Shown one piece after another: positions 48,560 to 57,228 of a stretch of DNA of 64,000 nt. The position numbers and the translations under genes are program-made. A model generated the notes under the pieces. The model did no database searches and was not told the origin of the DNA. It worked only from the letters and a program-made list of their open reading frames with translations. Origin of the DNA: Thermohalobaculum sediminis (GTDB lineage: Bacteria > Pseudomonadota > Alphaproteobacteria > Rhodobacterales > Rhodobacteraceae); contig NZ_JAMFKN010000006.1 in the NCBI RefSeq assembly GCF_023487995.1, positions 186,001 through 250,000 of the forward strand. The letters are read 5' to 3'. Each line of letters starts with the position of its first letter. Within the stretch, counting starts at the first letter, position 1.

Positions 48560-48592
48560 GAGCCGCGCGCGATGCCTTTCGCGCATCGGCTC
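48560..48592. terminator. Hairpin between cyclase and denD genes
   Basis: GAGCCG-C-GCGCGA (48560-48572) pairs with TCGCGC-AT-CGGCTC (48579-48592), a 12-bp stem with a small internal mismatch and six-base loop. It sits between two convergent genes and could terminate both; there is no strong T run on either side. Confidence 0.5.
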
Positions 48593-49577
48593 AGGGCAGG
48601 GTGCCGCCCAGCTCGTCGGCGATATGCGCCTCGATGATCTCGCGGAACGACGTTTCCGCCCGGAAGCCGAAGTCGAGCGCCCGCCGAGGCAGGAAGTCAC
48701 TAGGCCAGCCGGCGACGATGCGGCTGATCAGCGGGTCGGGCTCGCGGCGGATCAGGCGCATCACCTGCGGCCCCGCCACCTCGCGCAATGCCGCAAGCTC
48801 GTCGCCGACGGTGGCGGATAGCCCCGGCATGTTCAGCACGCGCCTGTGCCCCAGCGGCGCGAGGTCGATGGAGCCAGCATGTTCGAGGAAGCCCATGGCC
48901 GAGCGCGGGCCGGCGAACCAGTGGCGCACATCCTCGCCCACCGGCAGGATCGCCTCCCTGCCGGCCAGCGGCTCGCGCAGAATGTTGGAGAAGAAGCCCG
49001 ATGCGGCCTTGTTCGGCGCGCCGGGGCGGATGCAGATCGTCGGCAGCCGCAGGCCGATCCCGTCGACGATCCCGCGGCGGGTATAGTCCTCGAGCAACAG
49101 CTCGCACATCGCCTTCTGCGTGCCATAGCTGGTCTGCGGCGTGCAGAAGTAGCTGTCCCCGATCCGCTCCGGGAACGGCGCGCCGAACACCGCGAGCGAG
49201 GAGGTGAAGACCAGCCGGGGCCGGTAGGGCGCCTCGCGCCCCACGGCGCGGATCGCATCGAGCAGGAAGCGCGTGGCATCGAGATTGACCCGGTAACCCT
49301 TGTCGAAATCTTGCTCCGCCTCGCCCGAGACCACGGCGGCGAGGTGATAGATCACGTCCGCGCGCCGCGCGGCCAACGTCCGGCTCACCTGCGGGTCCGC
49401 GAAATCGGCGGCGAAGGCATCGACCTGCCCGCGGAAGCCCGCTGGCACAGCTGGCTCGAAGATGTCCGTAAGCGTCATGCCCGCGATGTGGCGGCCGCCA
49501 AGCGCGCCCGTCACGGCGAGCCGTTCGGCGAGCTTGCGCCCAAGCATTCCGGCCGCGCCAATGATCATGACATGCAT
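48591..49577 (-). CDS. denD: D-erythronate dehydrogenase-like NAD-dependent epimerase/dehydratase
   Basis: 328 residues, extended short-chain dehydrogenase. NAD loop MIIGAAGMLGRKLAERL, DVIYHLAAVVSGEAEQDFDK, catalytic Ser in VFTSSLAVFG and Tyr/Lys in YGTQKAMCELL, then GLRLPTICIRPGAPN and RHWFAGPRSAMGFL. The pattern matches DenD, which oxidises D-erythronate to 2-oxo-tetronate, but relatives act on other sugar acids, so the substrate is uncertain. GGAGA lies eight bases before the ATG. It is last in a four-gene run with the galactarolactone enzymes. Confidence 0.8.
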   Translation of the reverse strand: MHVMIIGAAGMLGRKLAERLAVTGALGGRHIAGMTLTDIFEPAVPAGFRGQVDAFAADFADPQVSRTLAARRADVIYHLAAVVSGEAEQDFDKGYRVNLDATRFLLDAIRAVGREAPYRPRLVFTSSLAVFGAPFPERIGDSYFCTPQTSYGTQKAMCELLLEDYTRRGIVDGIGLRLPTICIRPGAPNKAASGFFSNILREPLAGREAILPVGEDVRHWFAGPRSAMGFLEHAGSIDLAPLGHRRVLNMPGLSATVGDELAALREVAGPQVMRLIRREPDPLISRIVAGWPSDFLPRRALDFGFRAETSFREIIEAHIADELGGTLP

Positions 49578-49694
49578 CGGGATTTCTCCTGCGGCGGGCG
49601 GGGGTCGCGCCCGCGACGTGCCGCGAGATTGCGGCGCCCTTGGCGTGAACGCAACTCCGCATCCCGTGCCAGTGACTCCGCCGGGTGGGCCGGT

Positions 49695-50549
49695 TCAGAA
49701 GCCGTAGAGCTCCACCGGGTTCTCGACGAGCACGAGCTGTCGCGCAGCCTCGTCCGGAAGCCAGCCCAGCACGGTGTCGAGAAGGGCTGCGTCATCGGGG
49801 TAATCCTCGGTCCGCTGGGCGAGGTTGTGCGGGAAATTGGTGCCCCAGACGATGCGCTCGGTCGCATGAGCGGCGATCGCGCGCGACAGAGCCGCGGTGT
49901 CGACAAATTCGGGCCCGCCGGTGCGCGAGGACTCGTAGCAGCCCGCGAACTTGAACCAGCAATTGCCGCCGTCGATCAGGCGCTTGACCAGCGCGACCTC
50001 GGGGCCGTCGGGCTCGGCGCCCCGGAAGAACTTGCCGTGATGGTCCAGCACCCAGCGCGCGCGAAGGCGCGAGAGGCGCCCGAAATGCTGCGCGATGTCC
50101 GAGCCGTCGAACTGCACCGCCAGCATCCATCCCGCCGCGGCCGCGCGGGCATCGACCTCCTCCAGCGCATCGAGGCCCACGGCGCCGCCGGGCAGGTCCA
50201 TGATGCGCGCGCCGCGGATGCCGGCGGCATGGAGCCGCGCGATCTCGTCATCGGGTGTGGCGCCGGTGATCACGGCCACGCCGCGCGCAACCTCGCCCAT
50301 CGCGGCCAGTGCCGCCAGCAGGTTGCCATTGTCGTGCTGGTGCGCGTTGCCCTGGGTGATCACGACGCGTGCGATCCCCAGCCAGTCCATCACCCGGCGG
50401 TATTCCTGGGGCCCCGGCAGGCCCGCCGGCAGCGGCGGGCCGCCCGGCCGCGCAGGGTAGCCCGGCAGGTAGAGATGCGTCTGCGTGTCCACCGTGCCCT
50501 GGGGCAGGGCGGTGCGGGGCTTCGGCCCGGTGTAGCGGCGTTCCAGCAT
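49695..50549 (-). CDS. gli: D-galactarolactone isomerase-like amidohydrolase
   Basis: 284 residues, amidohydrolase superfamily, cog3618 branch. VDTQTHLYLPGYPARPGG contains the first metal-type His, VLDHHGKFFRG and WFKFAGCYESSRTGG lie at the barrel strands, and WGTNFPHNLAQRTEDYPDDA carries the last active-site Asn/His. In Agrobacterium tumefaciens this branch includes galactarolactone isomerase, which interconverts galactaro-1,5- and 1,4-lactone. Adjacency to gci (three bases away) and the presence of udh support the same role. Alternative: other lactonases of the family. Confidence 0.82.
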   Translation of the reverse strand: MLERRYTGPKPRTALPQGTVDTQTHLYLPGYPARPGGPPLPAGLPGPQEYRRVMDWLGIARVVITQGNAHQHDNGNLLAALAAMGEVARGVAVITGATPDDEIARLHAAGIRGARIMDLPGGAVGLDALEEVDARAAAAGWMLAVQFDGSDIAQHFGRLSRLRARWVLDHHGKFFRGAEPDGPEVALVKRLIDGGNCWFKFAGCYESSRTGGPEFVDTAALSRAIAAHATERIVWGTNFPHNLAQRTEDYPDDAALLDTVLGWLPDEAARQLVLVENPVELYGF

Positions 50550-50551
50550 GG

Positions 50552-51685
50552 TCAGCTCCGGGGCGCGTATTCGGCCAGCGCGTCGCGGTCGATCTCGATG
50601 CCGAGGCCGGGGCCGTCGGGAATCGCGACCCAGCCGCGGTCGTGCTCGATCGGGGCCTTGAGGATCGCCTGCCGGAACGGGTTCGGCGTGCGGTCGAATT
50701 CCAGGATCGGGGCGATCGGGTCGCGCCGCGGCGGGTCGGGCAGCAGCGCCGCCATGAATTGCAGGCTCGCGGCGATCTGCACCCCGGTGCCCCAGACATG
50801 CGGAACCAGCCGCACGCCGTGCAGCGCGGCCATGTCGGCGATGCGGCGCATTTCGGTGAACCCGCCCGTGCCGCAGAGGTCGGGCTGCGCGATGTCGATG
50901 GCGCGGGTCTCGAGCGGCTCCCGGAAGCCGAAGCGGCCGTGCCAGGTCTCGCCTCCGGCGACGGGGATCGGCTGGCCCGCGCGCACGGCGCGATAGGCGT
51001 CGAGCTGCTCGGGGAGCACCGGTTCCTCGAACCAGTCGATGTCAAGCTCGGCCGCGGCCCGGCCCAGCGTGATCGCCTCGCGCACGTCATAGCCGTGGTT
51101 CGCGTCGATCATCAGCCGCGCCTGCGGGCCGATCGCCTCGCGCACGGCACGGATGACGGCAAGGTCCGCGGCCACGCCGAAGCCGATCTTGATCTTGACC
51201 GCGTGAAAGCCCGCCGCCACATGCGCCGCGCATTCCGCGGCGTTGTCGGACACCCGGTCGACCCCGTCGCGGCGGAACGACCCGGTCGCATAGGCGCGCA
51301 CGCGCTCGCGTACCCGTCCGCCCAGAAGGACCGAGACGGGCACGCCGAAATGCCTGCCCTTGATGTCCCACAGCGCCACGTCGATGCCCGACAGCGCCGT
51401 CACCGCGAGCCCGCGCTGCCCCTGGTCACGCAGCAGGTTGTAGAGCTCCTGCCACAGGATTTCCGTCTCGAGCGGGTCGCGCCCGATCAGCCGCTCGGCA
51501 TAGGCGGCGACCACCGCGGCATTGGGACGGGCGGGGCCAAGGCACTCGCCCCAGCCGGTGGTGCCGTCGTCGCAGGTGATCTCGACCAGCACGTGTTGGC
51601 GCCGCGTGAAGCGCATCGAGGCGCTCTCGAAGGCAGTGTCGAGGGCGTGGTCGAGCAGATGGGTGCGAACCGCTTCGATCTTCAT
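50552..51685 (-). CDS. gci: D-galactarolactone cycloisomerase
   Basis: 377 residues, enolase superfamily. It closely follows A. tumefaciens Gci: MKIEAVRTHLLDHALDTAFE, ASMRFTRRQHVLVEITCDDG, WGECLGPARPNAAVVAAYAE, RDQGQRGLAVTALSGIDVAL. The acid/base Lys in HAVKIKIGFG, metal ligands in MIDANHGYD, WFEEPVLPEQ and AGGETWHG, and His in VPHVWGTGVQ are present. It opens galactaro-1,4-lactone by syn beta-elimination to 2-keto-3-deoxygalactarate. The ATG at 51685 follows GAGG. It sits between the dehydratase gene (7 bases) and the isomerase gene (2 bases). Confidence 0.93.
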   Translation of the reverse strand: MKIEAVRTHLLDHALDTAFESASMRFTRRQHVLVEITCDDGTTGWGECLGPARPNAAVVAAYAERLIGRDPLETEILWQELYNLLRDQGQRGLAVTALSGIDVALWDIKGRHFGVPVSVLLGGRVRERVRAYATGSFRRDGVDRVSDNAAECAAHVAAGFHAVKIKIGFGVAADLAVIRAVREAIGPQARLMIDANHGYDVREAITLGRAAAELDIDWFEEPVLPEQLDAYRAVRAGQPIPVAGGETWHGRFGFREPLETRAIDIAQPDLCGTGGFTEMRRIADMAALHGVRLVPHVWGTGVQIAASLQFMAALLPDPPRRDPIAPILEFDRTPNPFRQAILKAPIEHDRGWVAIPDGPGLGIEIDRDALAEYAPRS

Positions 51686-51692
51686 CGGCGCC

Positions 51693-52643
<951 letters not shown>

Positions 52644-52672
52644 CTAGCGCGGCCCCCGCGACATGTCAAGAA

Positions 52673-52687
52673 GTCATATGACAAGTT
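52673..52687. promoter_or_regulatory. Candidate GntR operator upstream of kdgD
   Basis: GTCATATGAC (52673-52682) is a perfect palindrome extended on one side to AAGTT. The 12-mer ATATGACAAGTT (52676-52687) reappears in reverse complement at 53511-53522 upstream of the TRAP operon. It lies 63-77 bases before kdgD and just after the GntR stop codon. Both sites flank the GntR gene, which makes it the likely binder. Confidence 0.6.
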
Positions 52688-52689
52688 GG

Positions 52690-53424
52690 TCATTCACCCC
52701 GCATCATCCGGCGATAGCGCACCTGCGAGCCCTTGAGATGCGCGCGCATCGCGGCGCGCGCCCCGTCCTCGTCGCCCGCCGCGATGGCGTCCGCGATTCG
52801 GCGATGTTCGGCCTGCAGAAGCGCGAGATAGTCGGCGCCGCGCGCCGCCTCGCCCTGCGCCAGGCGCGCGCGCGGGATCGCGTCCCGCCCAAGCATTTCC
52901 AGGAAATCCACGAAGCGTGGATTGTTCGCCGCCCGCGCGATGGAGAGATGGAAGGCGAGGTCCGCCGCCGCCGCGGACTGGCCGGCCCCGATCGCCCGCT
53001 CGACATCGCCGAACGCCTCGTAGATCGCCTCCTCCTGCGCCGGCGAGCGGCGCAGCGCCGCCAGTCCCGCCGCCTCGCATTCCACCGCGGTCCGCAGTTC
53101 CAGCAGCTCGACTATGTCGGAAATCTTTTTCGTATCAATGTTCTGAAAGGGGTTCGTGTCCTCGGGCCGGGCCCGGATCACGAACACTCCCGCACCCTGG
53201 CGCGGCTGCACCAGGCCGTCGGCGCGCAGGGCGGCCACCGCCTCGCGGACCACGGTGCGCGAGACGCCGTAGCGCGAGGTCAGCGCGGCCTCGCTCGGCA
53301 GTTTCTCGCCGACCTCGATCCGGCCCGAGACGATCGCCTCCCTCAGGTCGCTGGCGAGCCGGACCACGAGGTTGGGGCGCGTGCCCGCATCCGCACCGGT
53401 AGGGTCGTCCTGCGTTCCGTCCAT
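52690..53424 (-). CDS. GntR/FadR-family regulator of the uronate genes
   Basis: About 244 residues. The winged helix-turn-helix LREAIVSGRIEVGEKLPSEA, ALTSRYGVSRTVVREAVAAL and GLVQPRQGAGVFV is followed by an all-helical FCD effector domain with FHLSIARAANNPRFVDFLEM and EHRRIADAIAAGDEDGARAA. FadR-type FCD domains bind sugar acids or other carboxylates. The ATG at 53424 has GAGG upstream; a GTG at 53442 is an alternative. It lies between kdgD and the divergent TRAP operon and shares flanking AACTTGTCATAT elements with both. Confidence 0.88.
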   Translation of the reverse strand: MDGTQDDPTGADAGTRPNLVVRLASDLREAIVSGRIEVGEKLPSEAALTSRYGVSRTVVREAVAALRADGLVQPRQGAGVFVIRARPEDTNPFQNIDTKKISDIVELLELRTAVECEAAGLAALRRSPAQEEAIYEAFGDVERAIGAGQSAAAADLAFHLSIARAANNPRFVDFLEMLGRDAIPRARLAQGEAARGADYLALLQAEHRRIADAIAAGDEDGARAAMRAHLKGSQVRYRRMMRGE

Positions 53425-53510
53425 TCTCGAGGCCTCGCTCACCGCCGCGCGTCCGGTGCGATTTCCAGCATGTTAGGGCGCCCGCACGGATCTGCAATAT
53501 GAATATTGAC

Positions 53511-53522
53511 AACTTGTCATAT
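53511..53522. promoter_or_regulatory. Candidate GntR operator upstream of the first TRAP operon
   Basis: AACTTGTCATAT, the reverse complement of 52676-52687, lies 67 bases before the dctP start and 87 bases before the GntR start in the divergent direction. Flanking sequence is AT-rich, as at a promoter. Confidence 0.6.
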
Positions 53523-53588
53523 ATCTTTATCGTCCCGCCATCGAAGACAGCGGCGCCAACGCTGCTGCATCCGGGGAGGGAAACAAGG

Positions 53589-54569
53589 ATGACCATCGTC
53601 TCGACCATTCGCGCCGCACTGCTCGCCGGATGCGCGGCGGCCCTGTTCACGGCCTCGGCCGGCGCGCAGGAGATCCGCGGCTGGAACACGCATGCGCCGG
53701 ACTACCCGGTCTCGGTGGCCATGGACCATTTCGCGGCGCTCGTGGCCGAGCGCACCGGCGGACGGATCACGCCCAAGACCTATCACTCGGCCCAGCTTGG
53801 CGAGCAGGACCAGGCGATCGAGCAGATGCAGTTCGGCGGCATCGACTACGCCGTCTTCAACCTGACGCCGCTCAACAACCTCGTGCCCGAGACGCAGGTG
53901 ACTACGCTTCCTTACGCCTTCCGCTCGGTCGATCAGATGCACCGCGTGGTCGACGGCCCGATCGGCGCCGAGATCGCCGCCGCCATGGAGCAGGTCAACA
54001 TGGTCGGCCTGGCCTGGTACGACAGCGGCGCGCGCTCGTTCTATGCCAAGACGCCGCTCGCCTCGGTGGAAGACCTCAAGGGGCTGAAGATCCGCGTGCA
54101 GAACTCGGACGTGAACGTGGCGATGGTCGAGGCGCTGGGCGCCAACGCGACGCCGATCCCGTTCGGCGAGGTCTACACCTCGATCCAGTCCGGCGTGGTC
54201 GATGGCGCCGAGAACAACTGGCCGTCCTACGAGTCGACCGCCCATTTCGAGGTCGCGCGCCACTACATCCTCGACCAGCACACCATCGTGCCCGAGATCT
54301 TCGCGGTGGCGAAGACCACCTGGGACAAGATGACCGCCGACGACCAGGCGATCGTGCGTCAGGCCGCGATCGAGAGCGCCGGGCTCCAGCGCAGGCTGTG
54401 GGCGGAGCGCGAAGCCAAGTCCGAGGCGATCGTGCGCGCTGCCGGCAATACCATCGTCGAGCTCGAGGACAAGACCCCGTTCATCGAGAAGATGAAGCCA
54501 GTCTACGACAAGTTCGTGACCAGCGACAAGCTGCGCGACCTGCTCGCGCGCATCCAGGCGACCGAATAA
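53589..54569 (+). CDS. dctP: TRAP transporter solute-binding protein (DctP), first system
   Basis: 326 residues with a signal peptide (IRAALLAGCAAALFTASAGA). DctP fold: GWNTHAPDYPVSVAMDHFAA, QLGEQDQAIEQMQFGGIDYA, and the conserved ligand-contacting Arg in VEDLKGLKIRVQNSD followed by TPIPFGEVYTSIQSGVVDGA. TRAP systems import organic acids using the sodium gradient; context with udh and kdgD suggests D-galacturonate, D-glucuronate or an aldarate. It starts the operon dctP-Q-M-udh-aldehyde dehydrogenase. A strong stem-loop separates it from dctQ. Confidence 0.93.
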   Translation: MTIVSTIRAALLAGCAAALFTASAGAQEIRGWNTHAPDYPVSVAMDHFAALVAERTGGRITPKTYHSAQLGEQDQAIEQMQFGGIDYAVFNLTPLNNLVPETQVTTLPYAFRSVDQMHRVVDGPIGAEIAAAMEQVNMVGLAWYDSGARSFYAKTPLASVEDLKGLKIRVQNSDVNVAMVEALGANATPIPFGEVYTSIQSGVVDGAENNWPSYESTAHFEVARHYILDQHTIVPEIFAVAKTTWDKMTADDQAIVRQAAIESAGLQRRLWAEREAKSEAIVRAAGNTIVELEDKTPFIEKMKPVYDKFVTSDKLRDLLARIQATE

Positions 54570-54584
54570 CCCGCGCAGCCATCG

Positions 54585-54613
54585 CCCGGCCGGTGCCTTC
54601 GGGCGCGGCCGGG
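54585..54613 (+). other. Stem-loop between dctP and dctQ (first system)
   Basis: CCCGGCCG (54585-54592) pairs with CGGCCGGG (54606-54613), with an inner GCC/GGC stem closed by a TTCG tetraloop. There is no T run. Such hairpins commonly protect the upstream message so that the binding protein is made in excess over the membrane subunits; that role is inferred. Confidence 0.65.
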
Positions 54614-54646
54614 TGCCCCGTGTTCCCAGGTGCCGGAGCCTCGGTC

Positions 54647-55141
54647 ATGCGATTCAGGGTTCTCGACCATCTCGTCAACCTCGTCGTCGCCATGGGCGGC
54701 GTGGCGCTGGTGCTGCTGGTCGGCGTGACCGGCTGGCAGGTCTGGGGCCGTTACGTGCTGAACGACACGCCGACCTGGGCCGAGCGGCTCTCGCTCCTGC
54801 TCATCCTCGTCGTGGCGCTGCCGCTCTCGGCGGTGGGACTGCGCGAGAACATCCATCTCGGCATCTCGTTCTTCGCCGACATGCTGCCGCGGCGCGCCCG
54901 CAACGCGCTCGAGGTGCTGGTGACGGTGCTGCTCGCGGCGTTTGGCCTCGCGATGGCGGTCTATTCGTGGCGGCTGGTCGAGGGCACCTGGAACCGCAAC
55001 ATCCCGCTGCTCGGCGTGCCGCAGGCCTACCAGTATCTGCCGCTGGTCGTCACCGGCGTCCTGATCGTGACCTTCATGGCCGAGCGCCTGTGGTTCCAGA
55101 TCGCTGCGGGCGCGCGCGGCACCGGCGAGGGGGCCGACTGA
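54647..55141 (+). CDS. dctQ: TRAP transporter small permease (DctQ), first system
   Basis: 164 residues with four membrane helices. The DctQ pattern is clear: VVAMGGVALVLLVGVTGWQV, WGRYVLNDTPTWAERLSLLL and LRENIHLGISFFADMLPRRA. It pairs with DctM in the inner membrane. Its stop codon overlaps the dctM start (TGATG), a sign of translational coupling. Confidence 0.9.
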   Translation: MRFRVLDHLVNLVVAMGGVALVLLVGVTGWQVWGRYVLNDTPTWAERLSLLLILVVALPLSAVGLRENIHLGISFFADMLPRRARNALEVLVTVLLAAFGLAMAVYSWRLVEGTWNRNIPLLGVPQAYQYLPLVVTGVLIVTFMAERLWFQIAAGARGTGEGAD

Positions 55142-56427
55142 TGGGTCTCGCGATCCTGCTCGGCTGTTTCATCCTGGGCATGCTGATCGGGATGCCGATT
55201 GCCTTCGCGCTGGGGCTCGCGGCCCTGCTTGCCGCCTTCCACGAGGGCGTGCCGCAGATCATCGTGTTCCAGCGCATGATCGCGGGGATGAACGTGTTCT
55301 CGCTGCTGGCGATCCCCTTCTTCATCTTCGCGGGCGAGCTGATGATGCGCGGTGGTATCGCGCTCCGGCTGGTGCAATTCGCGCAGGCCGTGGTGGGGCG
55401 GATGCGCGGCGGGCTCGGGCTGGTCAACGTGCTCTCCTCGATGCTGTTCGGCGGCATCTCGGGCTCGGCGGTGGCGGATACCTCGGCGCTCGGCTCGGTG
55501 CTCATCCCGATGATGCGGGCGCGCGGCTATGACGACGACTTCTCGGTCAACGTCACCGTGACGTCGTCGATCGCGGGCGTCGTGGTGCCGCCCAGCCACA
55601 ACATGATCCTCTACTCGCTCGCGGCGGGTGGGGGGATCTCGATCTCGGGGCTGTTCCTCGCCGGCGTCGTGCCCGGGGCACTCATGTGCCTGTGCCTCGG
55701 CATCGCGACCTACGCGGTGGCGGTGCGCCGTGGCTATCCCTCCGAGGCCTTCCCCGGCTGGCGGGCGGTGGCGATGGCAGGGCTGGTGGCGATCCCGGGG
55801 CTGCTGACGGCGGTGGTGATCATCGGCGGGGTGATCTCGGGCATCTTCACGGTGACCGAATCCGCCGCCGTGGGCGTGATCTACGCGCTTCTGGTCACCG
55901 GCGTCGTCTACCGCTCGCTGGGCCTGCGCGCCTTCTGGGAGAGCGTGGTCCAGTCGATCCGCACCACGGCGATGGTGATGATCCTGATCGGCACGGCCAC
56001 TTCCTTCGCCTATTTCCTCGCGCTCTACGAGGTGCCGGCGCTGATCCTCGACGCGCTGCTTGGGGTGTCCGACAACCCGCTGGTGATCCTGCTGCTGATC
56101 AACCTCTCGCTGCTGGTGCTGGGCACCTTCATGGACATGGGCGCGCTGATCCTGATCTGCACGCCGATCTTCCTGCCCGTGGTGCGCGAGATCGGCATGG
56201 ACCCGGTGCAGTTCGGCATCGTGCTGATGATGAACCTCGGTCTGGGCTTGACGACGCCGCCCGTGGGGGCCTGTCTGTTCGTGGGTTGCTCGATCGCCAA
56301 GGTGCGGATCGAGAGCGTCCTGCGCACGATCTGGCCCTTCTACCTCGCGGTGCTGGTGGCGCTGGCGCTGACGACCTATCTGCCCGCGGTCTCGCTGACC
56401 CTGCCGGGCCTGCTGCAGGGGGGCTGA
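55141..56427 (+). CDS. dctM: TRAP transporter large permease (DctM), first system
   Basis: 428 residues, the standard DctM length with 12-14 membrane helices. Family marks: MLIGMPIAFALGLAALLAAF, SLLAIPFFIFAGELMMRGGI, MLFGGISGSAVADTSALGSV and PPSHNMILYSLAAGGGISIS, ending with FLPVVREIGMDPVQFGIVLM and TTPPVGACLFVG. It is the ion-coupled transport channel. One base separates it from udh, so transport and first oxidation step are produced together. Confidence 0.94.
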   Translation: MGLAILLGCFILGMLIGMPIAFALGLAALLAAFHEGVPQIIVFQRMIAGMNVFSLLAIPFFIFAGELMMRGGIALRLVQFAQAVVGRMRGGLGLVNVLSSMLFGGISGSAVADTSALGSVLIPMMRARGYDDDFSVNVTVTSSIAGVVVPPSHNMILYSLAAGGGISISGLFLAGVVPGALMCLCLGIATYAVAVRRGYPSEAFPGWRAVAMAGLVAIPGLLTAVVIIGGVISGIFTVTESAAVGVIYALLVTGVVYRSLGLRAFWESVVQSIRTTAMVMILIGTATSFAYFLALYEVPALILDALLGVSDNPLVILLLINLSLLVLGTFMDMGALILICTPIFLPVVREIGMDPVQFGIVLMMNLGLGLTTPPVGACLFVGCSIAKVRIESVLRTIWPFYLAVLVALALTTYLPAVSLTLPGLLQGG

Positions 56428-56428
56428 G

Positions 56429-57223
56429 ATGCTCGAACGCCTTCTCGTCACCGGTGCTGCGGGCGGGCTTGCCCGAATGATCCGCCCCGAACTCGGCCGG
56501 CTTGCGCTCGCCCTGCGGCTTAGCGACATCGCCGCCGCGCCCGCGGGCGAGACGGCCGAGTGGGTACGCTGCGACCTCGGCGACGCCGATGCGGTGGACG
56601 GGCTGGTCGAGGGCTGTGACGGCATCCTGCATCTGGGTGGCATCTCGACCGAGAACAGCTTCGGCCGGATCCTGAATGCCAACATCGTGGGCGTGCACAA
56701 TCTCTACGAGGCCGCGCGCCGCCACGGCCGGCCGCGGATCTTCTTCGCCAGTTCCAATCACGTCGTCGGCTTCTACCGCCAGGACGAGCGCATCGACACC
56801 GATGCCCCGCACAGGCCCGATGGCTGGTATGGCGTCTCGAAGTCCTTCGGCGAGGCGGTGGCGCTGATGTATTTCCACAAGTTCGGGCAGGAGAGCGCGC
56901 TGGTCCGCATCGGCTCGTGCTTTGCCGAGCCGAAGGACCACAGGATGCTCGCGACATGGTTCGCGCCCGAGGATTTCGTGGCGCTGGCAGAATGTGTCTT
57001 CGCCGTGCCGCGCCTGGGCTGTCCGGTGGTCTACGGGGTCTCTGACAACGATGCCTCGTGGTGGGACAATGCCGGCGCGGCTCATCTGGGCTGGCGTCCC
57101 CGGCACAACGCCGCCGCCTTCGCCGGGAAGATTGCGGCGAGCGTCCCGCTGCCCGACAAGGACGACCCGCGCGCCGTCTATCAGGGCGGCGCTTTCACCG
57201 CCGAGCCGATCCACGAGGAGTGA
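56429..57223 (+). CDS. udh: Uronate dehydrogenase
   Basis: 264 residues, short-chain dehydrogenase close to A. tumefaciens Udh: LLVTGAAGGLARMIRPELGR, GCDGILHLGGISTENSFGRI, IFFASSNHVVGFYRQDERID, and YGVSKSFGEAVALMYFHKFG with catalytic Ser109, Tyr134 and Lys138. It oxidises D-galacturonate or D-glucuronate with NAD to the 1,5-aldarolactone. The late WWDNAGAAHLGWRPRHNA is a subfamily hallmark. It is in the TRAP operon, with the semialdehyde dehydrogenase five bases downstream. Confidence 0.94.
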   Translation: MLERLLVTGAAGGLARMIRPELGRLALALRLSDIAAAPAGETAEWVRCDLGDADAVDGLVEGCDGILHLGGISTENSFGRILNANIVGVHNLYEAARRHGRPRIFFASSNHVVGFYRQDERIDTDAPHRPDGWYGVSKSFGEAVALMYFHKFGQESALVRIGSCFAEPKDHRMLATWFAPEDFVALAECVFAVPRLGCPVVYGVSDNDASWWDNAGAAHLGWRPRHNAAAFAGKIAASVPLPDKDDPRAVYQGGAFTAEPIHEE

Positions 57224-57228
57224 GACGC

